Origin: Aphrophora alni
Taxonomy: Eukaryota > Arthropoda > Insecta > Hemiptera > Aphrophoridae
Assembly (NCBI GenBank): GCA_963513935.1
Contig: OY740772.1
Location: forward strand, 107,481,797-107,545,796
Direction: 5' to 3'
DNA length: 64,000 bases
The notes beneath the pieces were generated by a model. It had not been told where the DNA came from. It did no database searches and saw only the letters and a list, made by a program, of their open reading frames with translations. Made by a program: the position numbers and the translations under genes. Of the stretch, positions 36,201 to 49,400 are shown one piece after another (position 1 is the stretch's first letter; each line of letters starts with the position of its first letter).

Positions 36201-39200
36201 GTGGTGAAAGGTGTTTTTCTGGCTGTTGGAAACCGCTATTATAAATCAATTTATTTTATACAACTTAAATTTACAACAAGGACAACGCAAAGTTCGACAA
36301 AGAAGATTCAGAAGAGAGGTGGTGAAACATTTGGTCGCAGATACAAGAAACATGCCAAAACGTAAACATCTTCTAACTGTGAAGAAGATGAGCGACTAAG
36401 TGGAAAATTGCATTTATTATATCCAATAGAGACTAAAGGGTACTCAAAGGACTGTGTAGTGTGTAGTGACAGAAATCCTGGCGGTACAAGAAGAAGAAGC
36501 AAATATTATTGTAAAACACGTGAAAAAGAACCTGGACTTCATCCAGGACTTTGTTTTGAAAAATATCACACACTGAATGAATACAGGTGAATTTCTATAG
36601 TTAAAAATCGGAATTTTAGTAAAGTTTAGGAAATTGAACAAACATTTAAGATTGAAATTATGTCGGCTATTATAAATTTACGTAGAATCTGAATGAAAAA
36701 TAAAAAACGGAAATGTAAACATTTTATATTATATTTGGGTAGATCATAGTAGGTAATATATAATTATAAATCATACACTTCATTCTTTTTTGTATTTACA
36801 GTGTATTAAAATGCTTATCCTAACAATCACGCTTTATTTATTTGGTCCTTTAAATAAAGTTTTTGAAAAATGTTGTGCAATAACTCCAGCTGACGTTTAA
36901 AATCACTTCCGAGTTGATTACGCAGTAGAGTCTAGACTGCCACAGATCAAACGTGGATAAGTTGGTGTCCAGTAGGACTGGACATCCGAGCTGAGAGGAT
37001 ACACAGTCAGTAAGTATATCAGACTTGGTTGTGACTACACATTGTCCAGTTGTACTGGACAAACGATTGCAAAGGGTTAATAGTGTATTTTAATTCATTT
37101 TTTGCTTTGAAATGGCTGAAAATAACAGTGACGACACAGCAGTGGACGAATCCACTTCTGTGGAGGAAATTGGAAATGACAGTTGACAGTATATTCAATT
37201 GCACAAAATAATAATATTTTAAAAATGAAATTTGTATGTTGTTTTCATTTGCTAATTATAGTGGTGCTCATTCAAAATGAATTTACAAACCCTTTCAGTA
37301 CTGCATTAAAATAATTTCAAAATTTGTTATTTTTCAAAGGAGAAAATAAAACATTAGAACGGAGGATTTAGAAATAAATTAAAAGTATTTAATTAAATGT
37401 ATACAAATTGTAAATGTCCTTGTTTCAGGGCCCACACAAGTGTAATGTTTGTCCAAAAGAATTCATGTCGTATACACAGTTCAAAAAGCACAAAGCATTG
37501 CATATGGATGACAAGCCTTACCGTTGTCCATTATGTCCATCTACTTTTAACATTCCAGTAAGTACATAACAGCTAAATTTGTTATCAAAATCAACTGAAT
37601 CATATATAACTGTTTTAATTTTTAAATAGTAAAATACCTAAAATGTTTCGACGATTTATCTTGTGATGTCCTGTAGAATAATATAACTAAGAAACCTTTA
37701 CATCTTAAGGGAAAAAAAGTTTAACTTGAACAAAATTACATCAATTTAATATATTATTTTGAGAGAAATTGTATTCAATATTTATTTTACAACATCTCAC
37801 AAGTAAAGCTCAATATTTATTTATAACAAAGGTAAGCTCAAATTTTAATATTCAACTTTTGTGGCCGTCGCCCACTTTTTTGCGGCAGAAAATCCCCTGC
37901 TGAAAAATCAGAAGTTCTCTGCTGGCTAGAGACTACGTCCAAGGTGGCCCAAATTTGTGTAGGATGGCGATGAGGATGCAGTCTCAGGTGATAAATTAAC
38001 AACGCAACGCAAGCTTAATGTTAAATAAACTTTTTATTAAAAATAAAAATTTAAGTAACATGTTAAATTTAGAGTTTTAAATTGGCGACAATAGTGTTAG
38101 TTCACAAATTTATATAATTTCTTATTTCCCTGCAGGAAAAGACATGATGTTTAATTTATCATTTTATATGCCAAAAGTAGACCTACCTTGTGGAGCGAAC
38201 TGATCGCCGACAGTACTCGAAGCAGACTCACTCCAACCCACTCTGTGTCTGTCCTCTCTCCCCCCCCTTCTTAGTGATCTCGCTAACTCAGCAATCAGTC
38301 TATTACTTTATAGAAAATTACAATTTAGGATCCCTTTTCAATAAATATCAGTTTAATTATATATTATAAATGGTGGGCTCCTTGGCTGGGCCACACTTTG
38401 ATCTATTAGGTAAAAACTTTAATGTACAATCAAATATTTTTTGGTAAATACTAAAGATGAGTAATTTTTGAATATCAGTGATCCAATTGTATCAAATTAA
38501 TTGGCTTTGTTTTCAATTTTGGTATTCTATGAATTATCGGACAGCAGTTAACTTAGGTTATTCCTAGTTATATGAAGAATTCAAAATTACAATATTTTAT
38601 TATTAAAAAAATCTCGACAATCAGCTGATATAATAATGTGAATTGAATTGAGATTATTGAATTATGGAACCTCTTGACTTATAGATCACTAAGTTGAAAA
38701 AATATGAGCTATTATAGGCTAATCTACAAGTCTAGAGAGTGTTTTGAATCAAATGGCCATATTTTGAAGTTTAAAATATTGTTAAAAGTAAAGTAAATCC
38801 TTTACAGTAAAACTGCATGACAAATTTGTTATGTATCAAACTGAATTTTGGTTATTAAATTATTACTAATTTTTGTTTTGGTCATGCAATGAAATTTAAT
38901 ATTTTTAGCAATAACTCTCCAAAATGCAAAACAAGTAAGGTGTAAGACTTTTATGAAACTTTATTCTTCTCTCCCCCTTTGTTTTCTCTCCTGAAACTTT
39001 TCTTGGTCCTCTCTCTCTCTTTCCATCCGCTGCACACGTCTAACCTATCCATTTTTAAATCTTGTTACTGAATCCATGCCTGCTATAAGCTCCATTGTCT
39101 CTTAGTATATCAGAGAGATCCTTGCTTTGCAGGCCCAATAAATATTCTTCTTACTTCCTTCCTTTTCCATATTTCCAATCTTGATTAATTTTTTTTATAA

Positions 39201-40445
39201 GTATGTATAATATAATTTATCACTTAGCAACTCAAAGAAGTATTAAACACTCTGATTTTGTCTTTATAAATACAACACAGAATTTTGTATTGTTACAGTC
39301 CAACTTAAATCTACATTCAGCACTGCACAATTTAGATTCTTTAGAATGTCCTGAGTGTCAAAAGAAATTCAGCAGAATAGCAAGCTTAAAAGCACATATC
39401 ATGCTTCACGAGAAAGAAGAAAATTTGTTCTGTATAGAGTGCGGTGATGAATTCAGCAATCAGGTAGGTGCAGTCCTAATTTAGTCTACTAAAAAGAACA
39501 ATTTATAAGTATAAGAACTTATAATATTGACAATGTTGATTCACAGATGTTTTATCAGTATAAAGTTAAACAAATCGATAGATGCCATCATGGTACTTAC
39601 CCAGCCCCATCATACAATGTAATAAAGCAAGTCTTCTAATTATAATGACTAAAAGTTGGTTTCTTGAGTCTTGTAGAATATATTGGTAGATCAAAGGGTT
39701 TTAGGTTAGTTTAAAACAGTTCTTACACAGGTTTTGTGAACCTTGTAATTGTGTATATATTTACTTTCTTGAAGTCAGCTAGCCCTTACATACAGTCTCT
39801 TACATGTTTATATATTCTAAGTCTCCACTCGCTTTGTTTATTGCAGTGTCTCAGCACAAATGGGGCTCGTGTTGGTGACTCGGCTCTCCCGAATCTCATA
39901 ACTATGTGGCCACAACTATTACATTTTTAACAATAACTTCGTTATTTGTCACTGGAAAGAGGTGAAGTTTGTACCATTACATGCAGGATTGAAATATTTA
40001 AATTTTATCTAATTCAGGGTGTTATGAACTAATTAATACACAAGATGTGAACAAAAAACTATTTTAAAAGGCTGCCATTTTGTTATTTTCAGTTTGATTT
40101 ATTTTTTTTATTTCAATAGAATTCTATATAGTGTGCACTGTAGTCCTCTATACCAAATTTCAAGTTTGTGACCGCTATCCAGCTTACCCATTACGTTGAT
40201 GCCAATGACGATGGACAATGGTATATCGAAAATTACTTTTTCAGTTTACTGAGGCAATGAAACGTTGAAGATTAGTATAAAGGATGCAGGTCCAGATTTT
40301 TTGTGATTATCAAACTTTCCCTAAACTAAGTAAGTAGAAAACTTTCATGTGTTAGTTTTATTCCCTGATGTTTAAATTTGTGACTTAAAGTGTGTATGAA
40401 ATTGTAAACAGCATCCATGATGGCCAGTAAATACGTATTACTACT

Positions 40446-40496
<51 letters not shown>

Positions 40497-43400
40497 AATC
40501 AATATTATAATTTTATAAGAAGAAGGGGATCTTTGTGTTTAGGTTTTCCCTGCTCTTTTGTATTGAAGTTTTTCATGCTCGTGTTGAGTGTATTTAGTTT
40601 TGTTATGCTTTTCATTGCTTATGTAGGTTATAGTTAATAACTAATGGAGGGAAGTGTTGTGTTAGGTAATTTGTATTTCATAATTAAAGTTAGTTTGTTG
40701 TTTCTTAACTATGAATAAATCTCTTTAGAAGTTTAATATTTTTTAATTTGACTTTACCCTATTTTTTCAAAGTAGAATTTGATGTAATCTGATTTTAATA
40801 GTGTGGTATAAAAATCTTAACAAATAATTTATAAATTGGTTACAGATTTATTAATTTTTCCTCAGGTATACCTTGACAGACATATGAAATATCACGAAGA
40901 TGAATGGGTGAAACCCGAACCACAAATGAAAGTATACCAGTGCCCTCATTGTGATCGTCAATATTCCAAAGCCTCTATGTTGAGGGATCACATGAAAGAC
41001 CATTACAAGGTAATTTAAATACTAATATTGATTGTTGTATTTACATTGGTTTAGTGTGCAAACATTGGCTTGAAATACATATTGTTTTAATGTATAAAAC
41101 ATCTTTTATACAGTATAACAAACACACAGAACATAATTCTCACAAAAAATACGCCTCAGTATCAGACGCGTTCTCTTCAGGTCGTCCTCTTCAGTGATAC
41201 ACAAGCTACACCAATCAAACTATAACTGAATCTAACGTTGCGCCAAACCCCATATTTATACGAACTGTAGGGGGTGGGGCTTATTATTTTACACTGCCAA
41301 GGCAATAGTACGCGTCTCGTGTCAGTTTAACTACTTAAGATTTAACATATAGCTAAGACAAGATAATCCTAACTAACCCTACATTATATTTTACATTAAT
41401 ATAGAATTTTGTATAGGCCCTAGTTCATTATTTACAATTACGTTCTGGTGCCTATTAATATAAAAAGTTTCCCAAGCAAGCATAGTATTTAATTTTGTAA
41501 CATTCTTTAACAATTTATAGTATTTTCTTTTTTGAAATAATGCCCTTCATCTAAACAATGTTTAGCCATAGCTGATTTATCTTTATACAAAAAATTTTGA
41601 AATAATTTTACATGGAGGTATAAAGTTTCTAGTTTCCGTAACGTACTTATGTTTAAGAATGATATATAACCAGTGGGAGAATTTTTTTTCCACTAGACAG
41701 TCTGTTAACGGAAGCACATTGTTTATTTTACAGTTTCCTATTTATGTTTGGTGGAGTATTCTTTATGTAGTAAAAAGTGAGTAATGTAAAGTTGAATCAT
41801 AATAGCGAAAACTGTATCAAAAACCTCAATATTGTCAGTCCATTTAGGATACGTGTAGCGTAATGATGACACCTTTTTCACAAAACAACCTATGATGTTG
41901 GGCTTAAACACACATTTTCTTATACAAATGAAAACCACTGGTGGAGTGGGTTCATCAGTTGGGAACATGTTGGGGACAGGGGTGCTGCTAAACTTGTATG
42001 TATGTTTCTTTTTTTGTTCAACTGACAACAACAACAAACACATTTTATTGATGTAGAACTCACATTTACTACACTTGTCACATATAGTGAATGAGTGGTA
42101 TAATAAATTTACTACCCTGTAGTGCATTTTTAACTTTTATTTCTTAGCTCAATTTTTAAGTAAGATTGTAGAAACTCTTAAATACACAATCTTATCTTAA
42201 AATTACAATCTGTGAATTCATTGTAAAAACAAAACATCATGATACTTACCCAGCCCCATCATAAAATGTAATACAAGCAGATCCTCTGAATTTAATGCCC
42301 AAAAGTTGGTATCTTAGCTCATTTAGTAGTATCTTGGCTTCTGACACAAGTTGTGGCCATTGCCTGCTTTTTGGCAACTGAAAACCCTTGTTTTAAAAAT
42401 CGGAAGTCATCAGCTGGCTGGAGACTGCAACCACATTGGCCGATATCTTGTCAGGATGTCGACGTGGACACGGTCTTAGGCGACAGTTAAATAACACCCA
42501 ACACAATTTTTCCGAATTTATTATATTTAATATTGACTGTTATTTTACATAACCTATATATTAAATATATCGAACTACATCTATGTTTCCCCCTTCCGAA
42601 AGACATGATCAGTGAATTTAAATTGGAGGGATGCTGAAAACGTGACCGACCTCTTTCAGCTCTAGAGGCGGACTCTCGAACTCAAACCATTCCACACGCA
42701 TCTCCCCCTCCCCCCCTCCTAGTGATCTCGCGTTGAGCCAACAAAATCTGTCTGCTTGATTGTTGTGCACTATTTATTATAAATAATTAATTTATAATCC
42801 TTTTTCCTATTATTTTATTAACATGGGCTTCTTGACAAGGGCCACGTCAATGTTAAATTGTATTGGTGGAGTAAGGTGTACAATAAGTTTGTTTAAACTG
42901 TTGTTACACAAGTTTTCTGAACGTCATGATTGTGTATATCACTACTTTTTGATGTTGGAGGTCGGTTAGGGCCTAATGGATTTTGTAAATGTGTATAAAT
43001 TAAAAAGTTTTCACTTGCTTCGTTTGTGTCAGTGTCTCAGACCTGGCGAGTCTCAGTGACATATATGACGGAGCTAAGCTTGTGTTGGTCACTCGGCCCT
43101 GCCGTATATCTTGTAACGACATTTGTTAATTTGTATCTAATTTAGTCTATTATGAGTTGAATAATGCATGAGATATGAACAAAACAAAAAAAAACTTTAA
43201 AATGGCTGCCATTTTGACATTTTAAAATCAATTTCTCTGACACTTCAATAGGGTTGTATATGAGCACACTATAGTCCCCTATATCTAATCTCATTGTCCT
43301 ATTTTAATTTTTGCTGCCATTATTGTTTTTACGTACAGACAACGATAACGGGTGGACAGTATGTCGAAAATTACTTTCAGTTTCCTCAAATTATGAAACA

Positions 43401-46400
43401 TGAAGATCAGTCAAAAAACAGAAGTTTTTGATGATTACCAAATTTATGCTATATTTTGTATATTTGGTAAGTTATAATATAGCTTGGTTTTGACAGTATA
43501 TACAAATAACATCATCCAAAATAACTGTTTCCTTTATACATCCTACAGAAGTTATTTATTAATTTGTATCTTTATTCTGAAGTATTTTCATCAAGCTGGA
43601 ACTGTAATAATTCATGATATTGAAAAACTACTGTGAAATCATAATTCAGAGCTGTACAAATTATATAATAAATGGCAAAAGTAATTTTTATGTTATAGAT
43701 AGAAAATAAAATTAAACAATCAAGAAAGCAGAACAAACTTTATAAATAAATATCTTTTTAAGAAACATTTTAAACATTTAATTTAAAACATGTTATACCC
43801 ATTTAATAAACTGATATTGTTTATCAAATTCTGAATGTTTTTAACCCTTCAATGTGGTTTACTGCATGGTTTGCGCCATGCCGCATGATTTTACCCGTTG
43901 TATTTGTGGATTGCTGAGTCCTGCTCGTATGGCAGTAGTCCGTGAGCTAATGATTTCTACTGGCCTATATTTGAGACTATTTTTTTTTAAAAAAATTAAA
44001 TACATAGAGTATCTAGGAAAGCTATTTTTATCGTAACTGAAGGTCTGTTTCTGAATCCAGTGCTTTTATTATTTTGAAATTAATTGTGAAAGCAAGTGTT
44101 TCTTTCTAATCAGCTGTCTCAGCCTAAGCTGTAAGGTGCTCACGATGAAGTTTCTGGTTTTTATAGTATTATTGTTGTGTTTTGGTATAATAAAATTGAA
44201 TTGTTGCATTTAAATTATGAGTAAAGATTGTTTTTGTCATTTTTTAGGTATGTTTTTATAGTTTATGAAAGATAAGCGAGTGTATGTTTATCTGCTAATA
44301 TTTTTATAGGTAATTTTTGTGATAAATATTTATTATTTTATTATTTTTAGTAATATTTTATTATTTTTGTTTATAATTTTTTGTAATAAATTCAAAGTGT
44401 TTTAATGGTGAATGGTGAAGTTTATAATGCCTCATGTTATAAATGATATATAAATATTTGAATAAGTAGTTACAAGTGCTTATTAAACCATCTCTAAAAA
44501 TGTATCGCAGTGGGGATTATTCCATACTATAAATCTCACGGGTTGAGCGGTTAACCTTCTGTGCGTGGTAACACCATTTAGATTATTGAAGTCATGCATC
44601 ACCATATTATTATTTTTTTTATTTTCCACAGAATACAAACCACAAATATTTATAATAATCATACAACATAAGAACTTAAAAATAAACTTAAAACAAAACC
44701 TAAAACTACTAATCGTTATCCTAAGAACTTAAAATAAACTTATGAAACCATGTTAACATGTCAAAATTTAAATTGTAAACATAAAGTAAAATACTCTGCG
44801 GAAAACATACCACACACAGAAGAGCAATAAAACACCTTTATACGTGTGTGAGAGCTATCTTAGATATTAATTAAATCCCATTCATAACAACATACACACA
44901 AACAGACAGACAGACTGTGATTATATCTACAAAATATATTTATTTTAAATTAAAATACATTTCAATTCAATTGGCCTATACAATTCATTTATACATTAAA
45001 TTAAGTTCAATTAAACTCAAATACATTCACCTTACTAAATATAATATTATGCCCTTTATTGTCATTCACTCAGAACAGTCATTGAACAGTTTTAAACATA
45101 TTTTCCAAAGCCACCGGAGAAAGAGATAATAACCAATATCTAAGTTTAACCTTGAAATGAGTAATAATAGAGGTATTCCTAAAATATAAAGGCAATAGAT
45201 TATAAAATTTTGACCCAAGAAAGAAGAAAGTTTTCTGAGTAAAGGTTTTTGTACATTTGGGTAACATTACAAGTCCTTTGCTAACCTGCCTTGTGTGGAC
45301 TCCATGGTTTAATATAGCCCCTTCATTACCACTTACCCTATAAAACATTTCTAACACTTTAAACAGATAGAGATAACGAAGAGGAAGAATCTTTTTAGCA
45401 ATAAAGCATGGGAAAGAATTATGGAATCTGTCTTTTTTACACAACATTCTAACGAAAGATTTTTGGAGACTAAACAAAGGAATTAAGTGTGAATTATACG
45501 TACTTCCCCAAATCGATAAACCGTAAGCCAACTTAAAATGTACAAATGCAAAGTAAATTTGTCGCTGTATTTGTTCAGGTAGATATATTTTGATAAATGA
45601 AAACCTTCTTAAAAATATAAACATGTATTTTTTTAAATTGGAAATGTGTTCTCGAAACGATTTATTTATTGCGATAGGACGATTCTTAATGGGCGTCTAC
45701 TTTGTACAATTAATTGTTTTCAAACTTGTAAGATAAGGTTTTTTTATATATATTTTATGTTTGATTTAAGGTAAAAGACAACCTGAGTGCCAGAAGTTAT
45801 AAACGAGCAATTAGACGTGGTATCATGCTTCATCGTTGTGATATCGGTAGTTGTCAAAAAGCATTCCAAAAACCGAGCCAATTAATTCGGCATAAACGAA
45901 TTCACACAGGGGAAAAACCTTTTAAGGTAAGATATATATTGTTTATTTCAATTAAATCCTTTCTAAAATTTGGTTGTTACCTAGCACTATTCACCTTTTT
46001 AACCTTATTTTGTCACTTTATATGAAATTTAGTTTGCTGTTAAGGAATGAGAATAAATGGAAAGTAGAAAGGGTTTCAATATTATTCTTTCCTATAGTTT
46101 CAGAAAAGGTTTGGTCCCCTATATTTTAGAGCCATTTTGTAAGTTTTATTAATCTGAATGGATTAAGATTTCGCTAAACTTTTAAATGGATTAAAAAGTT
46201 AAAATGTTCAGTTTTTAGAAGGAGAATGGCATGAGACTGAATTGGTACATGAAGAAATATATAATATTAGGCAATGTAATTATTATAATTGTAATTAAAA
46301 TTAGTCTATATATAAAAATATGTAAAATTTTAGGTTGTACTATAAATTTAAATGATTTGGTTAACCAAATTTATTACTCGATTACATATAAAATTGATGT

Positions 46401-49400
46401 TGAATTTCAACCCAGTATCTTAAAACATAAGTTTAAAAATAATCAATGACTAACAAATTTAAAAATTTTGAAGCTATAATAATATGATAACTTAGAAACT
46501 TATAACTTCAATATTTTAATATTTTGTTAGTCATTGATTATTTAAGATGTTAGTCAACTTATGTTTTTAAGATGCAGGATTGAAATTTGACATCAATTTT
46601 TTAGGTAATTGAGTAATAAATTTGGTTAACCAAATCATTTAAGTTTACAATACAACCTAAATTTTTTAATATTTTTATATATAGACCAATTTTAATGAAA
46701 ATTATATTGCCTTTTTTTATATATTTCTTCATATACCAATTCAAGCTCATGGCGTTCTCTCTTCCAAAAACTGGACATTATATTTTTTTAACTATTTATA
46801 TTTTGAGTGTTAAACAGACCAGTTTTACAGATATCTTGTGTACATAGATAGATACAAGAAAAACACAACCTAAGCATTACAAAACATAAACTTGCTCAAG
46901 CTGCTGAATCACCAACAACTTTCCGGTGCTATGCTCCATAAACTTAAAATAATAACAAAAGAAAGGTCTTAAAGAAATAAATAAGTAAATATTTAAAAGA
47001 AAATCATTTTTATTCCATAGAGAAATTCATGGGACAACCACCACTGGAGTAACAAAATATTTAGTTTTTCCCTGTATAAAATGTTTTTGTATCAATCTAT
47101 TTCTATACTGGACAAGGCTTATAAATGTGTGTTGTCTCATGTCTGTTGAATAAATAAATAAAAGTCAAGTCCAATTAGAGCAAGTCTACCTAAAAACATT
47201 ATAAACGAATCTCAAAGATAGATGGTACAAACAAAGATTTTATAGCATTTCTACATTCATGTTCCCAGTTTTCAATATATTTCTTGCATCAGTTGGTGCT
47301 AAACCCCTGGGTGGGTAGTTTTTTTTCTTCTTTTTTTAGGCTTAATAGTGAAATTGGGAATAAATTTATTCTACTATTTGGGCTGTAGTGGTGATACATA
47401 AAAATCTCCAGCTAGATGTTTTTGGCATTAGGTCTAAAACTGTTTTGTTTTCTAAATTTTGTATTATCTACATATTTTATAAATTTGAAATCTGCTAATG
47501 TATATGTAATGTCTTATAATATGTTTTCAGTGTGAAATTTGCTCAAGTGCCTTCAACCAGAAAGGTTCTTTGTTAATTCATATGTCGTCTACTCATAATG
47601 GAATACGTCCTCATCAATGTGAATTTTGTGATGCTACTTTTAGTCAAAAAGGTAAACTCAAACAATCTTGTATATAATAATTTTATTAAATAAAAAACAT
47701 GTAGAACCAATTTTTTGTTTAAAACTATTTTATATTTTTATTTATTAAAAATACATTACCAATTGAAATATGAAAATGAGAGACTGGGAGTAATGCTTTA
47801 ACATAGTTGTGAGGTTGCAGATATATACTTTCAAAATGTGTGAATATTCCATTCGCCCGGACTCCAGTCCATCAGCCTTCTGGCAGCCCAATAGAGCTTA
47901 TTGTGTTTCTTGAGTTTCTAGAATTTTCATCCAATTTTCGGCACCATAGAATGTGCTCCTTGTTGAATTTGGGTCATGACAGAGTTACCAATTTCAGGAT
48001 TGTGATTATATATTTCACAATACAGGATATATTTTAATAATATAATAATTATTTAAAGAATAAAAATAAACAATAAATAAGTGTATCATATACATAAAAC
48101 TATCATAAGTTATAGATGGATGATTGGTTACAATACACACAGCATTAAAAAATTCATATTTTTATTATTAAATTCAAATTTAAATAAAATATATAACCAC
48201 ACTCAGTAAAACAAACTCTAACTGAACAACAATAAATAATATCATTCAGATTCAACAGAACTGCACCAAGAAGGGTACAATCCTCACCATTAATTTCAGT
48301 CATCAGATATGGGGAATGAACTCGCTCACTAAGTAAATGGATTGTGACAACAAAAGTCATTTTGGGTGTTTTTAAATTTTACAGAATCTATTTCCTGTCT
48401 TAAATAATCTTCATTTAACACAGGTTAAATCATCATAAAGGACTCTACTTGACCCATATGACTCAAGCCAAGCAGTGTATTTGTGTTTTAATTTGAAACT
48501 GTACTAAAGAAATTATTAAATATATTAGCCACACTCACACTAATTGGATCTGAGCATACAATACCTATTCTAATGAATTTATGTTGTTTTTTTTTCATAG
48601 TTTATTATTTTCAATCCAGGATGACAGAGTTATTGAGTTCAAAATTTGCTTGATAATAAATAAAACATAAGCTTTAGCAGCTTTAATTATACATTTATCA
48701 ATATTTTTGTACCATTTATAATAATCTAACATTTTATATAATCTGTTTGTCCCTATAGTACACTGTCTCGTGGTCTAATTAGTCACCTCATAAAGGCTAC
48801 CACAGTTTCGAATCATCAGGCCGTACAAAACTGTCAAATTACTCAATAGAGGTTGTCACATAACTTTAAAAACACTCAAAAAACACAACACAAAAACGTT
48901 AATAGCACAAACATAATTATTTAGGCCAAAATATCACGTGCGATACCGGTACCGGGCAAATCTAGACTCAGTTTTCGAAACCGCTGTAGCCTTTATGACG
49001 TGAGTAATTAGACCACGAGACTGTGTTCTATATTTTATTATTATACATTTTTTGGACATTTGCCATCATTTGTGTGTTAAAAATCAAAACACGACGTTTC
49101 GGGAATAAGAATCAATTCCCGTTATCAAGTGACTAAAAACTAAAGAAACATGAAACTAGAAACTAAGCCTATGTAATAAGGCTTTTATAGTAGCCTTATT
49201 CCCGAAACGTCGTGTTTTGGTTTTTAACACACAAATGATGGCAAATGTCTGAAAAATGTATAATAATAAAATTGAACTTCCATCATTAACAAATAACTTC
49301 AAACAGAGAATGTGTTCTATAGGTACAAACTTCTTATATATAAGCATGTGGTCCCGTGGTTATAATACAATAATTTAACATTTTGATTAGCATTAAATTT

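Noticed and set aside
43854..44036. 60-codon frame starting [13 protein letters not shown]
   Set aside because: Lies at the GC-richer end of a possible MITE; no homology and short.
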